Origin: Roseibium denhamense
GTDB taxonomy: Bacteria; Pseudomonadota; Alphaproteobacteria; Rhizobiales; Stappiaceae
Assembly: GCF_009711415.1 (NCBI RefSeq)
Contig: NZ_SMLZ01000114.1
Coordinates: forward strand, 1-61,530
Length of the DNA stretch: 61,530 nt
Direction: 5' to 3'
The notes beneath the pieces were generated by a model, which saw nothing but the letters and a program-made list of their open reading frames with translations, did not search any database and was not told the DNA's origin. Below, piece after piece: positions 46,242 to 54,951 of this stretch. Position numbers and translations under genes: made by a program. Positions within the stretch are counted from its first letter, which is position 1; every line of letters starts with the position of its first letter.

Positions 46242-47012
46242 TCAGGGGCGCGCAGCGCGCTCCAGCGCCATCCGGTAGGCCGAGGTGATCACCGAAATTC
46301 CAAGAACCGTGAGAATGATCTGCAACAAGACATTCAACACCATGAGTTTCAGTTGAATAAGCAGAGCGGGCAGACCAAACGAGAACTGAGACAAAACATA
46401 TTGAAGGCCGAGCGCGACAAAAATCAAAGGCAAAGACAGGGCGATAATGGCCAGCAGCATGCGCCACCCGAGCCCCTTGCCCATCTGAAAGGCTTCCATG
46501 AACCCAAGAGGCTGTTCAACTGCGGTGGCGGGCAGCACCAGGTTGAACCGCATGACCAGGGAAAACAAAAGGAAGAAACCTGCAAGGATCGCAACCAGCA
46601 GCACACCACTCATCAGCGTGTCACTGGGAATGAAGGCAACGAAGATCATTGGGATGAGCAAAACAGAACTGACAATTCCAATGACAGCCATTTTCAGCAG
46701 GAACAGCAATTCAACGAGGCCAAAACGCAAGTGGATCGGCCCGACATCATCACCCCGAAGACCGAACCTGTGCCAGGCGACCGCGATTGAAGCTGCCGAG
46801 ACAAAGGCAAGAATTGTGTTCACCATCAGCAGAACCCCGGTGGCCGGTGAAATCACATCGTTTTCGCCGTCAAACGCCTGACCACCGGTCGATAGGAGCA
46901 GCAGAATTGAAAGGACGAACTGCAGCCCGAACCAGGCACCGCAGACCTTGAAGACGGTCTCCAGATGGCCGAACACGAGTGAAAGGGAATCTGTCAGCAA
47001 TCGTGTCAGCAT
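46242..47012 (-). CDS. multi-pass membrane protein, paralogue A of a tandem trio
   Basis: 256 residues, about six membrane segments. [22 protein letters not shown] start, [46 protein letters not shown], and a tail [10 protein letters not shown]. First of the three tandem genes, divergent from ispG. 215 bp without a gene separate it from paralogue B. Function unknown. Confidence 0.78.
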   Translation of the reverse strand: MLTRLLTDSLSLVFGHLETVFKVCGAWFGLQFVLSILLLLSTGGQAFDGENDVISPATGVLLMVNTILAFVSAASIAVAWHRFGLRGDDVGPIHLRFGLVELLFLLKMAVIGIVSSVLLIPMIFVAFIPSDTLMSGVLLVAILAGFFLLFSLVMRFNLVLPATAVEQPLGFMEAFQMGKGLGWRMLLAIIALSLPLIFVALGLQYVLSQFSFGLPALLIQLKLMVLNVLLQIILTVLGISVITSAYRMALERAARP

Positions 47013-47225
47013 GGGTTGCCTTTGAAGTTTATGGAGTTGCGCTCTGAAGCGCCATCAGATCAGTTCTTTTTTACTGAAGTTGGTATTAATCTGCGGCGGC
47101 ATGCTTGGCAATGCGAGCTGGACCCCATTGCCCTTTTGACTGCAAAATCCTATTCACATGCTGGAAAGACGACAGAATATCCCTCATATGAGGACGCAGA
47201 CAGTCCTCCTAACGGTTGGTTCGCC

Positions 47226-48491
47226 ATGATCGATGATTTTGCCAAGCCCTTGCCCCGCAGAAATTCCGTCGGCGTGATGGTTGGCAATGTGCAAGTGGGC
47301 GGAGGCGCCCCCATTGTCGTTCAGTCCATGACAAATACGGACACGGCGGATGCCGATGCCACCGTTGCCCAGGTATCCGCACTTGCCCGTGCGGGCTCCG
47401 AGGTGGTGCGCATCACTGTGGACCGGGCAGAAGCGGCAGAGCAGGTTCCACATATCAAGGAACGGCTGGACCGGATCGGCATCGACGTGCCGTTGGTGGG
47501 CGACTTTCACTATATTGGCCACAAGCTTCTGGCCGATTATCCGGACTGCGCGGCAGCTCTCGACAAATACCGCATCAACCCCGGCAATGTCGGCTTTAAG
47601 GCAAAGCGGGACACGCAGTTCTCCCAGATCATCGACATTGCGCAAAAACACGACAAGCCCGTTCGGATCGGTGTGAATTGGGGATCGCTTGACCAGGAAC
47701 TGCTGACAAAACTGATGGACGAGAACGCGGAAAGCGACGTGCCGGTCTCGGCAAACGCGGTCATGCGGGAGGCCATCATTCAATCGGCTCTGTTATCCGC
47801 AGAACGTGCGGAAGATCTGGGCATGGCCCGGAACAAGATCCTCTTGTCAGCAAAAGTGAGCCAGGTTCAGGACCTGATCGCCGTCTATGCCGACCTTGCG
47901 CGCCGCTGCGACTATGCCCTTCATCTGGGCCTGACCGAGGCTGGTATGGGCACAAAAGGAATTGTATCGTCGGCCGCGTCCATGGGCATTTTGCTGCAGC
48001 AGGGTATTGGCGACACGATCCGCGTGTCCCTGACGCCAGAGCCGGGCGGAGACCGGACCCGTGAAGTGCAAGTCGCCCAGGAGCTGCTTCAGGTCATGGG
48101 ATTCCGCGCCTTTGTCCCGGTCGTGGCGGCCTGCCCAGGCTGCGGCCGGACCACCTCAACGACATTTCAGGAATTGGCACAGGACATCCAGGACCATATC
48201 AAGGTCTCCATGCCGAAATGGCGGGAGCAGTATCCAGGTGTTGAAAGTCTGAATGTGGCCGTGATGGGCTGCATTGTGAATGGCCCAGGGGAATCCAAAC
48301 ACGCGGACATTGGCATTTCGCTTCCCGGAACCGGCGAAACGCCGTCGGCACCTGTCTTTATCGACGGCGAAAAGGCGACAACGCTACGCGGTGAGGGCAT
48401 CGCGGATGAATTCATGAAAATGGTTCTTGACTATATTGAAAAACGTTACGGCACCGGCGCAAAATCACCGTCGTCCTCTGATGCCGCCTGA
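47226..48491 (+). CDS. ispG: 4-hydroxy-3-methylbut-2-enyl diphosphate synthase (flavodoxin)
   Basis: 421 residues from ATG 47226; the frame is open 210 bp upstream, but family proteins start near [20 protein letters not shown]. The 4Fe-4S ligands are in ACPGCGRT and [10 protein letters not shown], with the family's [10 protein letters not shown] and YRINPGNVG blocks. It is the penultimate step of the MEP isoprenoid pathway. pdxY follows 14 bp later. Confidence 0.97.
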   Translation: MIDDFAKPLPRRNSVGVMVGNVQVGGGAPIVVQSMTNTDTADADATVAQVSALARAGSEVVRITVDRAEAAEQVPHIKERLDRIGIDVPLVGDFHYIGHKLLADYPDCAAALDKYRINPGNVGFKAKRDTQFSQIIDIAQKHDKPVRIGVNWGSLDQELLTKLMDENAESDVPVSANAVMREAIIQSALLSAERAEDLGMARNKILLSAKVSQVQDLIAVYADLARRCDYALHLGLTEAGMGTKGIVSSAASMGILLQQGIGDTIRVSLTPEPGGDRTREVQVAQELLQVMGFRAFVPVVAACPGCGRTTSTTFQELAQDIQDHIKVSMPKWREQYPGVESLNVAVMGCIVNGPGESKHADIGISLPGTGETPSAPVFIDGEKATTLRGEGIADEFMKMVLDYIEKRYGTGAKSPSSSDAA

Positions 48492-48505
48492 TCCGGATTT
48501 TCCCC

Positions 48506-49408
48506 ATGACGCAGCCGCAGGGCGCACCTGAACACGCAAAAAAGTCAATCCTCGTGATCACCTCTCAGGTCGTGCGCGGCGGTATCAGTGGCCGCGGCCT
48601 GACTTTCACGTTGCAACGGCTCGGTCATGATGTCTGGTTCTTGCCGACCATCCTTCTGCCTTGGCACCCGGGACACGGCAAAGGCACACGCATCGTTTCA
48701 TCGTCTTCGGATTTCGCGGCAATTGCCGGCGACCTGGCACAATCCGCCAAACTGGATGGGATTGGCGGCATCGTTTCCGGATATCTGGGTGATGCGGACC
48801 AGGCTGCGGCCATCTCACAACTCGTCAAGGCGATCAAGGCAGTAAACCCGGAGGTTCCATATCTTTGCGACCCTGTTATGGGGGATCACTTTTCAGCTTC
48901 AGGCGGCGGTCTTTATATTCCGGAGATCAATGCCAAAGCCATTCGCGACGAACTGGTGCCGCTGGCCGATATCGTGACGCCAAACGCCTTCGAACTTGGC
49001 TGGATCACCGATATGGAGATCTCCAGCGAACCCGACGCCTTGGCTGCAGCGCGGGCACTGGGCAATGACCGGGTTCTGGTCACCTCTTCCCCTGCCCTGC
49101 GGCGCAATGCCATTGCCAATCTTCTGGTAACACCAAATGGTGCCGTTGCCGCGGAGCATGCGGCAATTGAAAGCCCACCGCATGGAACCGGCGACTTGAT
49201 GGCCGGCCTTTACCTGGCAAACAGCCTGGCAGGCCTCACCGATGAGGAAGCCTTGAAGCGGGCGTCTGCGTCGGTGTTCGAGCTGGTTGCCAGAAGCGTC
49301 AAGAAAGGCGCGGACGAACTGCTGTTTTCAGAAGAACAGCAGTCCGTTGTTCGTGCCATGGCGCTTGTCACATCCCGCCGGGTGATGGAAGCAAGGGCTC
49401 GTGCCTGA
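48506..49408 (+). CDS. pdxY: pyridoxal kinase
   Basis: 300 residues of the ribokinase-like PdxY/PdxK family: LVITSQVVRGGISGRGLTFTLQRLGHDVWFLPTI, CDPVMGD, TPNAFELGWITD and the catalytic HGTGDLMAGLYLA (Asp base). It phosphorylates pyridoxal for PLP salvage. It follows ispG by 14 bp and overlaps the DUF429 gene by 8 bp. Confidence 0.94.
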   Translation: MTQPQGAPEHAKKSILVITSQVVRGGISGRGLTFTLQRLGHDVWFLPTILLPWHPGHGKGTRIVSSSSDFAAIAGDLAQSAKLDGIGGIVSGYLGDADQAAAISQLVKAIKAVNPEVPYLCDPVMGDHFSASGGGLYIPEINAKAIRDELVPLADIVTPNAFELGWITDMEISSEPDALAAARALGNDRVLVTSSPALRRNAIANLLVTPNGAVAAEHAAIESPPHGTGDLMAGLYLANSLAGLTDEEALKRASASVFELVARSVKKGADELLFSEEQQSVVRAMALVTSRRVMEARARA

Positions 49409-50138
49409 GAGCGCAGGAACCTGGGTGGCCGGTGTTGACGGTTGCAAGGCGGGTTGGATTGCTGTCTTACGGAACCTCAACGATCCGGCCGGTATCACGC
49501 TGAAGCTGTTCCCCAGGTTTTCGGATCTGCTGTCCCATATTCCGATCCTGAAGATCATAGCAGTCGACATGCCGATTGGCCTCCCGGATCTCCTTGGACC
49601 AGACGGGCGCGGCGCAGAAAAAGCCGCGCGCAAGCATCTCGGCATGCGCCAGTCTTCGGTGTTTTCCGTCCCTTCCCGGGCGTCCGTTTATGAAGTCGAT
49701 TATTGGGCCGCCTGCGAGACCTCGCTCAAATCGTCAGAACCTCCCCGCAAAGTCTCAAAGCAGTGCTTTTACCTGTTTCCAAAGATCCGCGAGATTGATG
49801 GCCTGATGTCCCCGTCTTTGGAGGACCGGATCTACGAGGTGCATCCTGAACTCGCCTTCTGGCGGCTCAACGGTGAACGGGAAATAGACCTTCCCAAAAA
49901 AGTAAAAGGCCGCGCCAACCCGGACGGCCTGGATCAACGCCGTGATCTACTTTTGACCAAGGGATTACCGCGGGAACTTCTCGATCAAAAACCGCCAAAG
50001 GGCTGTGGCCGCGACGACCTGCTGGACGCGGCTGCCAACAGCCTGATTGCCGAACGCATTCACTTCGGCAACGCGACGCCCTTCCCACAGGACTATCAAC
50101 GGGACGGCAAAGGCTTGCGCATGGCAATCTGGGCCTAG
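49401..50138 (+). CDS. DUF429 family protein (predicted RNase H-like fold)
   Basis: 245 residues. VAGVDGCKAGWIAV at the start, IAVDMPIGLPD, and GCGRDDLLDAAANSLIA near the end are the DUF429 pattern, with acidic residues in positions that suggest a nuclease-like metal site. Function unproven. It overlaps pdxY by 8 bp and the convergent hydrolase gene by 4 bp. Confidence 0.88.
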   Translation: MPESAGTWVAGVDGCKAGWIAVLRNLNDPAGITLKLFPRFSDLLSHIPILKIIAVDMPIGLPDLLGPDGRGAEKAARKHLGMRQSSVFSVPSRASVYEVDYWAACETSLKSSEPPRKVSKQCFYLFPKIREIDGLMSPSLEDRIYEVHPELAFWRLNGEREIDLPKKVKGRANPDGLDQRRDLLLTKGLPRELLDQKPPKGCGRDDLLDAAANSLIAERIHFGNATPFPQDYQRDGKGLRMAIWA

Positions 50139-51355
50139 GCAGTCAATGGCTTATCGCCCGATACTTCACCCGACTGTACCGCTGCAGCCTCCATATCATG
50201 GACCTTAACTTCTTGCAGCAGAGGCAAGATTGCTTCCTCGCAGCGGAAGTAATCCATATGCAGCTTCTGCTGGCGCATAAACCCACCTTCGGGCATTTGC
50301 GGATAGATAGTTGGAGCAAAGATTGGGTCTCGCCCGGCAGGAACCGGAATGCGGCTAGCCATAAAGTCTCCACGAAACACAATATCCGTCCAGCTCTTCA
50401 ACCGGGTCTTGTTGTCATAGACCTTTAGAACCTCTGCTTCGACCAACGGCTCTTGGCTGGCCAAGGCCCCCATTGCCGACCCCCAAGTATGGAAACTGAT
50501 TTTCTCCAAACGGGAACCATATTCGGCCAGCGCATCCAAAGCGATAATCCCGCCGATGGAATGCGCAACCACAAACACTTCGTCATAGGGTTCATCAACG
50601 CTGTGCACATGATCAAGAAGGTCCAAGACCCGCTTGCGGAGTTTTGCTCGTAAGCCAACACCACTTGCCGCACCCGGTTCATCCCTGAGGTAGTTCTTCA
50701 CGAAATCGGAAATGTCGGCGATGGCTTGCAAACGCCCAACACCAAACAGGCCGATCAAAAACACTACAAAGGCAGAATTTAAGATGACGTCCAATTGGGA
50801 GGCCCAGTTATCTGGAATGCCAACCCATTTGGCGAGCTGTGTAAACCAGTCTGCGACCACTGTGTCTCCAGACGCGATCGCAGCAGCCAACATTGCGGCG
50901 ACCGACAAATACCAAAGAACCAGCATAATCCCGATGCAGATCATGGCGATGGACGTCTGGTAGGGGAACCGTGGTGGCCAGCGAAACACATTGCGGGCAA
51001 GCCCGCCTGTAAACCAATAAAAAAGCAACTTGGTCGCCCGCCAGAATTTGGTCAGTGGCGTTTCCTGAACCCGATCCGGGATCAAGTCCGACCAATAGGC
51101 TTCAAAAATAGTGAGCGTTCGCTTCGTGCCGGTTTCCCGGCTCTCGGTGTCGATATCAACGGAATTGTAGCCGTCACTGTCGATCTTGCTTGATTTTGCA
51201 TTGGTTATGAAGCCGTCGCTGTAGTGACAAACCGAATCCACCAAAAGATCTCTGCCTTCCAGCTGCTCCACGCGCTGAAAGCCGGGCACAAAGATAATCG
51301 CTCGCCTTGTTGCAGCGCCCTTTGGCTGGCTTCGCTCCGGATTGCTCCCAATCAC
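50135..51355 (-). CDS. alpha/beta-hydrolase-like protein with inserted membrane segments
   Basis: 406 residues. Residues ~18-60 look like a hydrolase start (AIIFVPGFQRVEQLEG). Residues ~135-215 carry two or three hydrophobic segments (SIAMICIGIMLVLWYLSVAAMLAA; VILNSAFVVFLIGLFGVG). The nucleophile elbow VFVVAHSIGGIIALDAL follows at ~265, and a late His in KLHMDYFR could complete the triad. It thus looks like a lipase whose fold is split by a membrane insertion. No family name is offered. The codon use is less GC-rich than in the neighbours. It is not in an operon. Confidence 0.65.
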   Translation of the reverse strand: MIGSNPERSQPKGAATRRAIIFVPGFQRVEQLEGRDLLVDSVCHYSDGFITNAKSSKIDSDGYNSVDIDTESRETGTKRTLTIFEAYWSDLIPDRVQETPLTKFWRATKLLFYWFTGGLARNVFRWPPRFPYQTSIAMICIGIMLVLWYLSVAAMLAAAIASGDTVVADWFTQLAKWVGIPDNWASQLDVILNSAFVVFLIGLFGVGRLQAIADISDFVKNYLRDEPGAASGVGLRAKLRKRVLDLLDHVHSVDEPYDEVFVVAHSIGGIIALDALAEYGSRLEKISFHTWGSAMGALASQEPLVEAEVLKVYDNKTRLKSWTDIVFRGDFMASRIPVPAGRDPIFAPTIYPQMPEGGFMRQQKLHMDYFRCEEAILPLLQEVKVHDMEAAAVQSGEVSGDKPLTA

Positions 51356-51514
51356 ATAGACTCCACAAGTGCATGAAAGCTGTCAACAACCCCAAGTAAA
51401 GCAGCCTCGACCAATTTGGGCAATAGTGGGAATTCAGTACAGGGAGACAATGAGCACCACTTCCCTTTTCGCTAAAGCCTGTTATAAGGCGCGCCGCTTG
51501 CCGTGAAGGTAAGC

Positions 51515-51559
51515 CACCGGTCGCAGCCTACCCGGTGACGGGCGTTTCAACGAACGTCC
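51515..51559 (+). promoter_or_regulatory. two-hairpin leader ahead of queC
   Basis: CACCGG/CCGGTG (51515-51520 with 51532-51537) and GGGCGT/ACGTCC (51540-51545 with 51554-51559) can form two consecutive stems in the queC leader. A -10-like TATAAG lies at 51483-51488. They do not match the preQ1-I, -II or -III consensus that I know. The leader may be structured, but regulation by preQ1 is not shown. Confidence 0.3.
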
Positions 51560-51584
51560 ACAGCGAAAACAAGGGACCAATACG

Positions 51585-52274
51585 TTGAAAACACTTGTTA
51601 TCTGTTCCGGCGGAATGGATTCCGTCACCCTTGCGCATAAAATCGCGCAGGAAAACGAACTGATCGGCCTCATCTCCTTCGACTATGGCCAGCGCCACAA
51701 TAAGGAGCTGGACTATGCGAAAGCCTGTGCCGAGACGCTCAAAACCGAGCACATCCTGATCGACATCACGAATATCGGCCGCCAGCTGACCGGCTCGGCG
51801 CTGACCGACAGCATCGATGTGCCCGACGGCCACTATGCCGAAGACACCATGAAGATCACCGTGGTTCCGAACCGGAATGCGATCATGCTGACCATCGCCT
51901 ACGGCATTGCGTCTGCGCGCGGTGCAGAGGCGGTCGCAACCGCTGTTCATGGCGGCGATCACTTTATATACCCGGACTGCCGACCGGCCTTTACGGAAAG
52001 CTTTGAAGAAATGCAGCGCCACGCCCTGGAAGGCATGGGCGAGATCAAGCTCTACACACCGTATGTACATGTCAGCAAAGCCGATATTGCAGCCGAGGGG
52101 GCACGGCTGGGCGTAGACCACACCAAATCCTGGTCCTGCTATAAAGGCGGCGACATTCATTGCGGACGCTGTGGCACCTGTGTGGAACGGCGGGAAGCCT
52201 TCCACCTGGCTGGCGTGGACGATCCGACGACTTACGCAGACCCTGATTTCTGGAAAGAGGCCTGCAATGTTTAG
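51585..52274 (+). CDS. queC: 7-cyano-7-deazaguanine synthase
   Basis: 229 residues from a TTG start at 51585 (AAGGGA 8 nt upstream); the P-loop SGGMDSVT follows after only 8 residues, so no earlier start is needed. Zinc ligands are in SCYKGGDIHCGRCGTC at the C-terminus. Makes preQ0 from CDG with ATP and ammonia. First gene of queC-queD-queE-queF; overlaps queD by 8 bp. Confidence 0.96.
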   Translation: MKTLVICSGGMDSVTLAHKIAQENELIGLISFDYGQRHNKELDYAKACAETLKTEHILIDITNIGRQLTGSALTDSIDVPDGHYAEDTMKITVVPNRNAIMLTIAYGIASARGAEAVATAVHGGDHFIYPDCRPAFTESFEEMQRHALEGMGEIKLYTPYVHVSKADIAAEGARLGVDHTKSWSCYKGGDIHCGRCGTCVERREAFHLAGVDDPTTYADPDFWKEACNV

Positions 52275-52653
52275 GATCACCAAGGAGTTCCACTTTTCCG
52301 CCTCACATCAGCTGATCGGCCTTCCGGACGACCATCCTTGCGCACGATTCCACGGCCACAACTACGTTGTGGAAGTCGAACTCGCCTCATCAGAACTGAA
52401 TTCGGTCGGCTTTGTCCGGGACTACAATGAGCTCAAAGCCCTGAAGACTTACATCGATGACACGCTCGATCATCGCCATCTCAACGATGTTTTGGGCGAC
52501 GACTGCGTGACTGCGGAGCGGCTCGCCAAGCACCTGTTTGACTGGTGCATCGAAAAGTGGGCGGAGACCACGGCAGTGCGGGTCAAGGAAACTCCGAAGA
52601 CTTGCGCGGAATACCGCCCACTGACCTATATCCCGGTGGAGGCGCGCCAATGA
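52267..52653 (+). CDS. queD: 6-carboxy-5,6,7,8-tetrahydropterin synthase
   Basis: 128 residues from ATG 52267. Zinc histidines lie in FSASHQL and FHGHNY, and the catalytic Cys is in [10 protein letters not shown]. The [13 protein letters not shown] end is family-typical. Converts 7,8-dihydroneopterin triphosphate to CPH4 in queuosine synthesis. ATGA overlap with queE. Confidence 0.96.
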   Translation: MFRITKEFHFSASHQLIGLPDDHPCARFHGHNYVVEVELASSELNSVGFVRDYNELKALKTYIDDTLDHRHLNDVLGDDCVTAERLAKHLFDWCIEKWAETTAVRVKETPKTCAEYRPLTYIPVEARQ

Positions 52654-53378
52654 CACTGGAAACCATCCGCGTCAATGAAATCTTCGGGCCGACCATTCAG
52701 GGCGAAGGAGCCCTGATTGGGCAACCCACAATCTTCGTCCGTACAGGCGGCTGCGACTACCGATGCTCCTGGTGTGACACACTCCACGCCGTGGACAGCG
52801 CGTATCGCGACGAGTGGCTGCCAATGACGCCGCAGGCCATCTTGATGCAGATCGAGGTTCTGTCCGGCGGCGTCCCGCTGATGATCTCCCTATCCGGCGG
52901 GAACCCTGCCATACAGCCTCTGGGTCATCTTATCGATCTGGGCGCGCAAGAAGGCTACCGGTTTGCCCTCGAAACACAGGGTTCAATTGCGAAAGACTGG
53001 TTTGCCCGGCTTGACGTTCTGACCCTCAGCCCGAAACCCCCCTCCTCCGGCATGGACACCAATTGGCAGAGGCTGGCCGAATGTGTCGAAGCGGCCGGCC
53101 CTGAGACAAGAACGGTGCTGAAAACGGTCATCTTCGACGAAGACGACTATGCTTATGCCCGCGATCTTTCGGGCCGCTATCCGGATCTGCCGCTCTATCT
53201 ACAACCGGGTAACCACACTCCCCCGTCGCCTGAGGCCGCTGATGCGCCTATTGATATGGCCGGAATCCTGGAGCGCATGCGCTGGCTAACCGACAAAGTG
53301 TCGGGCGACCGCTGGTACTCCGCCACTGTCCTGCCGCAGCTGCACACCCTCTTGTGGGGCAATCTGCGCGGCGTTTGA
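52650..53378 (+). CDS. queE: 7-carboxy-7-deazaguanine synthase (radical SAM)
   Basis: 242 residues from ATG 52650. The radical-SAM cluster motif is C35-x3-C39-x2-C42 in [18 protein letters not shown], preceded by FGPTIQGEG, which is typical of QueE. Rearranges CPH4 to CDG. queF starts 4 bp after its stop. Confidence 0.96.
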   Translation: MTLETIRVNEIFGPTIQGEGALIGQPTIFVRTGGCDYRCSWCDTLHAVDSAYRDEWLPMTPQAILMQIEVLSGGVPLMISLSGGNPAIQPLGHLIDLGAQEGYRFALETQGSIAKDWFARLDVLTLSPKPPSSGMDTNWQRLAECVEAAGPETRTVLKTVIFDEDDYAYARDLSGRYPDLPLYLQPGNHTPPSPEAADAPIDMAGILERMRWLTDKVSGDRWYSATVLPQLHTLLWGNLRGV

Positions 53379-53382
53379 GGTT

Positions 53383-53859
53383 ATGAAAAACATGTCCGAC
53401 AAGAGTATCTATGAAAATCTAACCCAACTTGGCTCTGCAACGGATCTACCGCAAAGCCCTGAAGAAGCGGTCCTGGAAAAAGTCCCGAACCCGCAAGCCG
53501 GTACCAAATACATGGTCCGGTTCGTGGCACCTGAATTCACCTCGCTATGCCCGCTGACCAGCGCGCCGGATTTTGCGCACCTGGTGATCGACTATGTGCC
53601 GAAGGACTATCTAGTGGAATCCAAGTCCTTGAAACTATTTCTCGGATCGTTCCGAAACCACGGCGCCTTCCACGAAGACTGCACGGTTTCCATCGGCAAG
53701 CGTCTTGTGGACCTGCTTGACCCGGAATGGCTCCGGATCGGCGGCTACTGGTATCCGCGCGGCGGCATTCCGATTGATGTGTTTTATCAGACAGGCCCGG
53801 CGCCGGACGGTGTCTGGATTCCGGATCAGGGCGTTCAGCCCTATCGTGGACGCGGATAG
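53383..53859 (+). CDS. queF: NADPH-dependent 7-cyano-7-deazaguanine reductase (type I)
   Basis: 158 residues, the short YkvM-type QueF. Nucleophile Cys in [15 protein letters not shown], and the [20 protein letters not shown] signature with its substrate-binding Glu. Reduces preQ0 to preQ1. Last gene of the queCDEF operon. M4 is a possible later start. Confidence 0.96.
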   Translation: MKNMSDKSIYENLTQLGSATDLPQSPEEAVLEKVPNPQAGTKYMVRFVAPEFTSLCPLTSAPDFAHLVIDYVPKDYLVESKSLKLFLGSFRNHGAFHEDCTVSIGKRLVDLLDPEWLRIGGYWYPRGGIPIDVFYQTGPAPDGVWIPDQGVQPYRGRG

Positions 53860-54028
53860 GCCTGCCGAACTGCAAATCTGTGAAGAAATGCTCCCGGAAA
53901 AGTGCCCAAGCGCGATATACGCTCAGCCTTTGCGCAGAGGGATGATCGCGATACGGTAAAAGCGCATCATCTTCGTGGCGCCAACTACAGGATAGGCCAA
54001 TCGAAACGGTTCAAGCACAGAGGACGTC

Positions 54029-54586
54029 ATGCCAGCTCTTGATACACCGATCTGCGATTTCGGCTGGAAAGCACCAGACTTCACACTGAAGGACCCGCAA
54101 GGCCGGGCTGTGACCTTGTCAGAAACGGCAAGTGGAAAGAAGGCGGTTCTCATTGCCTTCATCTGCAATCATTGCCCCTATGTCAAAGCAATTGCGGATC
54201 GGTTGGCAGACGATGCAAGAGTACTTCAGGAGGCTGGGATCGCCGTCATCGCGGTCATGTCGAACGACTACCGGGCCTACCCGGCCGATAGCCCCGACAA
54301 CATGACGGCCTTTGCGAAAGCGCACAAATTCCCGTTTCCTTATCTGATCGACGAGGATCAAAGCGTCGCAAAGGCATATGATGCGGTCTGCACGCCCGAC
54401 TTCTTCGGCCTCAACAAGGACTTGGAACTCCAGTATCGCGGCCGCCTCGATGACGCGCGCATGGGCGATGCCTCCAATCGGACGGCCGAACTGGTCAACG
54501 CCATGCGGCAAATTGCGGAAACCGGCCAAGGCCCCACGCATCAGGTCCCGTCCATGGGCTGCTCTATCAAATGGGCTTCGGCCTAG
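54029..54586 (+). CDS. thioredoxin-like (AhpC/TSA-type) protein
   Basis: 185 residues without a signal peptide. Thioredoxin-fold redox motif C46-N-H-C49 in FICNHCPYVKAI, preceded by the APDFTLKDPQGRAVTL peroxiredoxin-like start. This C-N-H-C subgroup is common next to varied genes in proteobacteria; the partner is unknown. It follows queF by 169 bp and is followed by a strong hairpin (54648-54686) that abuts the MITE-like element. Confidence 0.88.
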   Translation: MPALDTPICDFGWKAPDFTLKDPQGRAVTLSETASGKKAVLIAFICNHCPYVKAIADRLADDARVLQEAGIAVIAVMSNDYRAYPADSPDNMTAFAKAHKFPFPYLIDEDQSVAKAYDAVCTPDFFGLNKDLELQYRGRLDDARMGDASNRTAELVNAMRQIAETGQGPTHQVPSMGCSIKWASA

Positions 54587-54598
54587 ATCAGCGGGCGC

Positions 54599-54637
54599 CA
54601 AATCGGACTCGATTTACCGCCCAAAGCTGATCGAGTA
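54599..54637 (-). repeat. interspersed ~40-bp palindromic repeat, copy 2
   Basis: Read on the minus strand, CGATCAGCTTTGG ... TTTGGCGCC matches copy 1 at 29579-29617 with about five mismatches. The inner stem is less perfect than in copy 1. It lies 13 bp past the thioredoxin-like gene, again downstream of a gene. Confidence 0.6.
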
Positions 54638-54647
54638 TGAATTGATC

Positions 54648-54686
54648 GAGCATCTTTGGGCGTTTCTGACAAGACGCCCGATGCTC
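54648..54686 (+). terminator. hairpin after the thioredoxin-like gene
   Basis: GAGCATC (54648-54654) and GATGCTC (54680-54686), and inside them GGGCGT (54658-54663) and ACGCCC (54674-54679), pair with a 3-nt bulge. No clean T run follows because the MITE-like element starts at its foot; the element may have separated stem and T run. Confidence 0.5.
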
Positions 54687-54689
54687 TAG

Positions 54690-54951
54690 GCTCAGGACCT
54701 ATTAATTTGACAGTAATGGTAGGGATGGGTTTGTTCGGATACAAGGCGCAAAACTGCAGCAAACCGTCCGGTTTGCAAAGGTTTGCAACAACGTTGCCGG
54801 GCAAACACGCCCTATCCCAAAGGGACGCAAAAACGGCGTCGATCTGCTGCGTCAAACCGCTCAACCGGGCAGGAAGCCCGCTTGTCACGCTTTTCCTTGC
54901 AGCTCATTGCCGTTTGCTGCGCCATTTCGATCAAATTAATAGGTCCTGAGC
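54690..54951. mobile_element. 262-bp MITE-like element with 21-bp perfect terminal inverted repeats, flanked by CTAG
   Basis: The left end GCTCAGGACC... (54690-54710) and the right end (54931-54951) are perfect inverted repeats of 21 bp. CTAG stands on both sides (54686-54689 and 54952-54955), as expected for a 4-bp (or 2-bp TA) target duplication. The inside has no transposase; an inner palindrome GCAAACCG/CGGTTTGC lies near 54760-54778. Size, ends and lack of a gene fit a non-autonomous element moved by a transposase elsewhere. The right CTAG contains the TAG stop of the DUF2235 gene. Confidence 0.75.

Noticed and set aside
51356..51584. preQ1 riboswitch ahead of queC
   Set aside because: The leader lacks the conserved C-rich loop and A-rich tail of preQ1-I and the known pattern of classes II and III; only generic hairpins were listed.
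54656..54949. Short frames inside the MITE-like element
   Set aside because: They lie within the inverted-repeat element, have no ribosome-binding site or domain, and are not a transposase.
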